Program-made: the position numbers and the translations under genes
Part shown: positions 46,632 to 50,045 of the stretch, in pieces
How the letters are laid out: each line of letters starts with the position of its first letter
Position numbering within the stretch: the stretch's first letter is position 1
NCBI GenBank assembly: GCA_029239935.1
Contig: JARBTY010000007.1
Location: forward strand, 1-50,045
Source: Clostridia bacterium
GTDB lineage: Bacteria > Bacillota_A > Clostridia > Lachnospirales > Cellulosilyticaceae
DNA: 50,045 nt
Direction of reading: 5' to 3'
Notes under the pieces: model-generated
Databases searched by the model: none
What the model saw: the letters and a program-made list of their open reading frames with translations, nothing else
What the model was told of the DNA's origin: nothing

Positions 46632-47543
46632 GTGTTTGGTTATGTCACTCCTTTAAAAGATGAACTCAAAATAAGGGAGTACACTACCTTTAAAAGCTAT
46701 TACTGTGGACTATGCTTTCATCTCAAAAAAGAATTTGGAAATCTGCCTCGTATGACTCTCAACTATGATATGACTTTTTTAGCAGTGCTTTTAGACAGTC
46801 TAACTGATAAGGATGCTTCGATTCAAATGAGAAAGTGTATGACAAGTCCGATTAAAAAAAAGCCTATTATTTTAGATAATGAGGCTTTAAGTTATGCAGC
46901 AAATATGAATGTAGCACTGGTTTATTATAAATTGCTAGATGACGTAGCAGATAATAAGAGTCTAAAAAGCAGACTTCTTGCATCAGTTCTGTCTTTTTAT
47001 AAAAGAAGCTTTTCGTCTGATATACTTACTGTTAATGCGGTCATTTCCGAAAACTTAAATCTACTTAATACCCTTGAGAAACATCAGACATTTTCCTCTA
47101 TTGATGAAATCTGCCACCCCTTTAGTTTGATTGTGGCATACATCCTAAAGATGTATCCCTTTCCATTAACAAATGATACGCCTGAGCTTCGTGAACACTT
47201 ATTTGATTTGGGTTATGCTTTGGGTAAGTGGATTTATATGATTGATGCGCTTGATGATTTAGAAAAAGATATGGCAAAACAAAAGTTTAATCCGCTTAAT
47301 GTTCTGTATAACAAAAATCAGCTTCCCTATAAAGAACTTTTGGAACAAATTAAAGACTCTGTGACATTCACTATTCTGAACTGTGGCTACAACTGTAAAC
47401 ATCATTTAGACCACTTGCCTCTGTATAAAAATAAAGAGCTCTTAGAAAATATCATCAGCCTTGGTATGATGGATCGATATACTAAAGTTGTAAATGCTTG
47501 TCACTGTCAAAAGCATCCTAAACATCAAGCTCAAAAAATATAA
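46632..47543 (+). CDS. DUF5685 family protein
   Basis: The 303-residue protein begins at a GTG after AAAGGAG. It shows the family's N-terminal block FGYVTPLKDELKIREY, then YYCGLCFHLKKEFG with a CxxC pair. An Asp-rich motif MIDALDDLEKDMAKQKFNPL lies near residue 210. A C-terminal His/Cys segment HCQKHPKH closes the protein. It is mostly helical; the DDxxxD pattern recalls isoprenoid-synthase folds, but this is a weak likeness. The function is unknown. It follows the TPR/polycysteine gene and precedes a membrane-protein gene by 15 bases, forming one operon. Confidence 0.8.
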   Translation: MFGYVTPLKDELKIREYTTFKSYYCGLCFHLKKEFGNLPRMTLNYDMTFLAVLLDSLTDKDASIQMRKCMTSPIKKKPIILDNEALSYAANMNVALVYYKLLDDVADNKSLKSRLLASVLSFYKRSFSSDILTVNAVISENLNLLNTLEKHQTFSSIDEICHPFSLIVAYILKMYPFPLTNDTPELREHLFDLGYALGKWIYMIDALDDLEKDMAKQKFNPLNVLYNKNQLPYKELLEQIKDSVTFTILNCGYNCKHHLDHLPLYKNKELLENIISLGMMDRYTKVVNACHCQKHPKHQAQKI

Positions 47544-47558
47544 AGGGGGTATTTCCTG

Positions 47559-48095
47559 TTGCAAGCAAAAGACTTAACATTGGGAGGAATTTTAACTGCG
47601 CTCACCCTTATTGCTCTCTACTTGACCATTATTTTTAAAACAAATACGCTGACCTTACTTACTTTAGCTTCTTTTATGGTTCCTCTTGGGCTTATAAGAG
47701 GTACTCTCAAAACAGCCTGTCTGATCTATATCAGTTCTTCTTTACTCTGTTTTCTTGTTGTGCCTTTAAATATAGCACTGCTTTACAGTTTATTTTTTGG
47801 ACTGTATGGTATTGTTAAATATTTTATTGAAAAAATAAATCATTTGTACCTTGAGCTGTTTTTAAAGCTCATTTTTTTTAACATGATATTTTTTATAACC
47901 TTAACACTGTTTCAGAACTTATTGGGAATCCATTTATTTGATTCCATCAGCCAGCTTATTGCCAGCTATTGGCCATCTCTTCCTAAAACAGTGGGTTTCA
48001 CTTCTTTATGGACAATCAGTCAAGTGGCTTTTCTGCTCTTTGATTATGCCCTGACACTTTTGATTGATTATTATATAAATCATTTTCATCATTAA
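47559..48095 (+). CDS. Hypothetical multi-spanning membrane protein
   Basis: The likely start is a TTG nine bases after GGGGGT. The 178-residue protein has about five or six membrane helices and little soluble sequence. The layout (LTLGGILTALTLIALYLT at the start, short loops, about 180 residues) resembles S components of ECF vitamin transporters or related small carriers, but no ligand motif is recognised. It is the last gene of the operon with DUF5685. Confidence 0.6.
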   Translation: MQAKDLTLGGILTALTLIALYLTIIFKTNTLTLLTLASFMVPLGLIRGTLKTACLIYISSSLLCFLVVPLNIALLYSLFFGLYGIVKYFIEKINHLYLELFLKLIFFNMIFFITLTLFQNLLGIHLFDSISQLIASYWPSLPKTVGFTSLWTISQVAFLLFDYALTLLIDYYINHFHH

Positions 48096-48138
48096 AGTCT
48101 ACTTAAAATTATAGAAAATACACACAGGCGGTGCCCTT

Positions 48139-48876
48139 ATGGATAGAGAAAACAATTTTATACCTATGTATTACCAACTCAAAAAGATTATTATAGACCT
48201 TATCGAAAACGAAGCGATTGGCGCCGATGAAGTTATTCCCTCTGAACCTAAACTGATGAAAACCTATCATTTAAGCCGTACGACAGTACGTAAAGCTATA
48301 GATGAACTGGTCAATGAAGGATATTTATATAAAAGACAAGGGAAAGGTACCTTTGTAAAAGGCCGCGGCTTTGAGCAAGGACTTATCAGACTTTCTGGCT
48401 GCAGTGAAGACATTAAAAGATATGGGCTTACCCCAAAACCTCATCTCTTAGAAGCCTCCATCAAACATCCTTCTAAGCGTATTGCTAAAATGCTTGAAAT
48501 GAATGAAGATTATGAGACCTTTTATATGGAACGGGTAATGTATGGGGATGATATTCCTATTAATAAAAATAAAAGCTATATTCCTTATCATCTGGTACCC
48601 GGTATAGAAGCCATAGATTTTAATAAAGAATCCCTTTATAAAGTCCTGGAAAAAGACTATCATATCACTATTGATAAGGCCATCCGTACAGTTGAGGCCA
48701 TCCTTGCCAACGAAGAAGTAGCACTTCAGTTACAGGTTGAAGAAGGCTCTCCTGTTATGCTTTTCAAGGGACAAGTCTTTGGCCGTCTCTCAAATAACAA
48801 AGAAGCTGTCATCGAATACTTTGAAGCCATTTATCGGTCTGATCAGTTTCAATTTTATATTGAACAGTACCGTTAA
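48139..48876 (+). CDS. GntR/HutC-family transcriptional regulator (UTRA domain)
   Basis: The 245-residue protein has an N-terminal GntR winged helix (IPSEPKLMKTYHLSRTTVRK; recognition helix TTVRKAIDELV) with wing LYKRQGKGTFV. The C-terminal UTRA domain of about 150 residues has the KNKSYIPYHLVPG, VEAILANEEVALQL and FEAIYRSDQFQFYIE blocks typical of HutC/TreR types. Such regulators bind small sugars or sugar phosphates. It lies directly upstream of a transaldolase-like gene whose promoter holds a palindrome, its likely operator. The start is an ATG after GGCGGTG. Confidence 0.92.
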   Translation: MDRENNFIPMYYQLKKIIIDLIENEAIGADEVIPSEPKLMKTYHLSRTTVRKAIDELVNEGYLYKRQGKGTFVKGRGFEQGLIRLSGCSEDIKRYGLTPKPHLLEASIKHPSKRIAKMLEMNEDYETFYMERVMYGDDIPINKNKSYIPYHLVPGIEAIDFNKESLYKVLEKDYHITIDKAIRTVEAILANEEVALQLQVEEGSPVMLFKGQVFGRLSNNKEAVIEYFEAIYRSDQFQFYIEQYR

Positions 48877-48912
48877 GTACGAAATTACTTTTAAATTTTT
48901 TAATAATTAGGA

Positions 48913-48941
48913 TTGAAAAATCTATCTAAATAGATTATATT
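48913..48941 (+). promoter_or_regulatory. Promoter with palindromic operator in its spacer
   Basis: TTGAAA (48913-48918) and TATATT (48936-48941) are 17 bases apart. The spacer plus the first -10 base is AATCTATCTAAATAGATT (48919-48936), an inverted repeat with seven-base arms and a four-base centre. A repressor bound here would block RNA polymerase, and the GntR gene just upstream is the obvious candidate. Confidence 0.65.
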
Positions 48942-49014
48942 TAACTTGTAGGTACAACACGACAACATGATGACGGGTTGTTCTTAAAAATTATCTAAAA
49001 GGGAGTCTTTAACT

Positions 49015-49671
49015 ATGAAATTATTTATTGATACGGCTAATACAGAGGAAATAAGAAAAGCTAATGATCTTGGAGTGATTTGCGGCGTTACTACAAATCC
49101 CTCATTGATTGCAAGAGAAGGCCTTGTATTTGAAGAAGTTATTAAGGAAATTACCGAAATCGTAGATGGACCTATCAGTGCCGAAGTTATTTCTCTTGAG
49201 TCCCCAAAAATGGTAGCAGAAGCTTTAGAGCTTGTTAAGATTCATCCAAATATTGTTATCAAATTACCTATGACCCCAGAGGGTCTAAAGGCTACAAAAA
49301 TCTTAACTTCAAAAGGTATCAAGACAAACCTCACGTTGATCTTTTCAGCAGGTCAGGCACTTCTTGCCGCCAGAGCTGGTGCTACATATGTGAGCCCGTT
49401 TTTAGGCCGCATAGATGATATCGGCGGAACTGGCATGGATCTTGTAAGTGATATTGCCCAAATCTTTGAACTTCATGGTATCCCTACAGAAATCATTGCA
49501 GCAAGTGTACGTAACCCTCTTCACGTGATAGATGCTGCAAAAGCTGGTGCACATATTGCAACAGTTCCTTACGGTGTTATTATACAGATGACTAAACATC
49601 CTCTCACAGATGCTGGTATTGAAAGATTCTTAAAAGACTGGGAAGGTTTTGAGCAAAAATTAGGCAACTAA
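49015..49671 (+). CDS. Fructose-6-phosphate aldolase / transaldolase family enzyme
   Basis: The 218-residue protein has the length of the short transaldolase subfamily (TalC/FSA). It shows [18 protein letters not shown] at the N terminus, [12 protein letters not shown], the Schiff-base lysine Lys83 in [29 protein letters not shown] and the end segment [10 protein letters not shown]. It moves a dihydroxyacetone unit between sugar phosphates, or cleaves fructose 6-phosphate. With the transketolase that follows, transaldolase activity in the pentose phosphate pathway is likely. The start is an ATG after AAAGGGAG. Confidence 0.92.
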   Translation: MKLFIDTANTEEIRKANDLGVICGVTTNPSLIAREGLVFEEVIKEITEIVDGPISAEVISLESPKMVAEALELVKIHPNIVIKLPMTPEGLKATKILTSKGIKTNLTLIFSAGQALLAARAGATYVSPFLGRIDDIGGTGMDLVSDIAQIFELHGIPTEIIAASVRNPLHVIDAAKAGAHIATVPYGVIIQMTKHPLTDAGIERFLKDWEGFEQKLGN

Positions 49672-49727
49672 TTTCATCTCCAAATTTATACCCATTCATT
49701 ATTCTGTAAACAGAAAGGAAGTCACTG

Positions 49728-50045
49728 ATGAACATAGAACAAAAAACCATCAATACCATTCGTGTGCTGGCAGCTGAGGCTGTTCAAAAAGCTAATTCAG
49801 GTCATCCAGGGCTGCCACTTGGCTCTGCACCTATGGCTTATACCCTTTGGGCAGACCATATGCAGCACAATCCTAAAAACCCATCTTGGCAAAACAGAGA
49901 CCGTTTTGTCCTTTCAGCAGGTCATGGGTCAGCACTGCTTTATTCCCTTTTACATGTTTTTGACTACGGACTAACAGCTGAAGATCTTCAAAGCTTTAGA
50001 CAAGAAGGCAGTCTTACTCCAGGGCATCCTGAGTATGGTCACACA
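49728..50045 (+). CDS. tkt: Transketolase, N-terminal part (runs off window)
   Basis: An ATG at 49728 follows AAAGGAA and the frame stays open to the window edge, giving 106 residues. The sequence has the transketolase N terminus: [55 protein letters not shown] and the PGHPEYGHT thiamine-site block at the edge. It is 56 bases after the transaldolase gene, so one operon is likely. The rest of the gene lies outside the window. Confidence 0.95.
   Translation, partial: MNIEQKTINTIRVLAAEAVQKANSGHPGLPLGSAPMAYTLWADHMQHNPKNPSWQNRDRFVLSAGHGSALLYSLLHVFDYGLTAEDLQSFRQEGSLTPGHPEYGHT

Overview
The window looks like a piece of chromosome from an anaerobic, motile, spore-forming, low-GC Firmicute of class Clostridia. 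The evidence is the AT-rich sequence, strong GGAGG-type ribosome binding sites with frequent GTG and TTG starts, spore-lineage genes (YyaC, BofA and DUF2508 families), a flagellin locus and several Clostridia-typical unknown families (DUF5711, DUF5658, DUF5685). A Lachnospirales/Cellulosilyticum-like source is my guess from general resemblance, not from a search. No phage, insertion sequence, CRISPR array or tRNA gene was seen.

Layout. Positions 1-70 are the 5' end of a 16S rRNA gene running off the left edge, with its leader and a near-consensus promoter. From there to about 33 kb nearly all genes are on the minus strand and are mostly housekeeping: CvpA/DUF5711, glycogen synthase, a LysM membrane protein with a degenerate JAMM/MPN-like domain, NiaR, glucose-6-phosphate isomerase, MTA/SAH nucleosidase, a MarR regulator, CTP synthase, two chemotaxis receptors, MurG and malic enzyme. 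YyaC, DUF5658, a DUF368 (PopT-type) transporter and asparagine synthase are on the plus strand.

Positions 20-28.4 kb hold a sugar uptake and sensing block: mglB-mglA-mglC for a galactose-type ABC importer. Just upstream lie a second MglB-like lipoprotein, a YesM-type sensor kinase and a YesN-type AraC response regulator. This resembles the binding-protein/LytS/YesN three-part sensors known for xylose in clostridia.

The 33.05-33.57 kb intergenic region is the most unusual stretch. It carries three exact DnaA boxes and one near match in the same orientation. A leftward promoter lies over two of them and is followed about 100 nt later by an intrinsic terminator, which suggests a DnaA-responsive small RNA or attenuated leader. 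A two-component system follows on the plus strand.

Positions 36.4-41.8 kb hold BofA, DUF2508 and a flagellar unit: a SigD-type promoter, a large FliK-like protein, a 51-codon ORF, a FliS-like chaperone and flagellin. Positions 41.9-45.2 kb form a four-gene operon that ends in a secreted SLH/GH18 protein. At 45.3-48.1 kb an acidic cysteine-rich protein is divergent from a TPR/cysteine-rich protein, DUF5685 and a membrane protein. The right end has a GntR/UTRA regulator, a transaldolase-family enzyme whose promoter spacer is an 18-bp palindrome, and the start of a transketolase.
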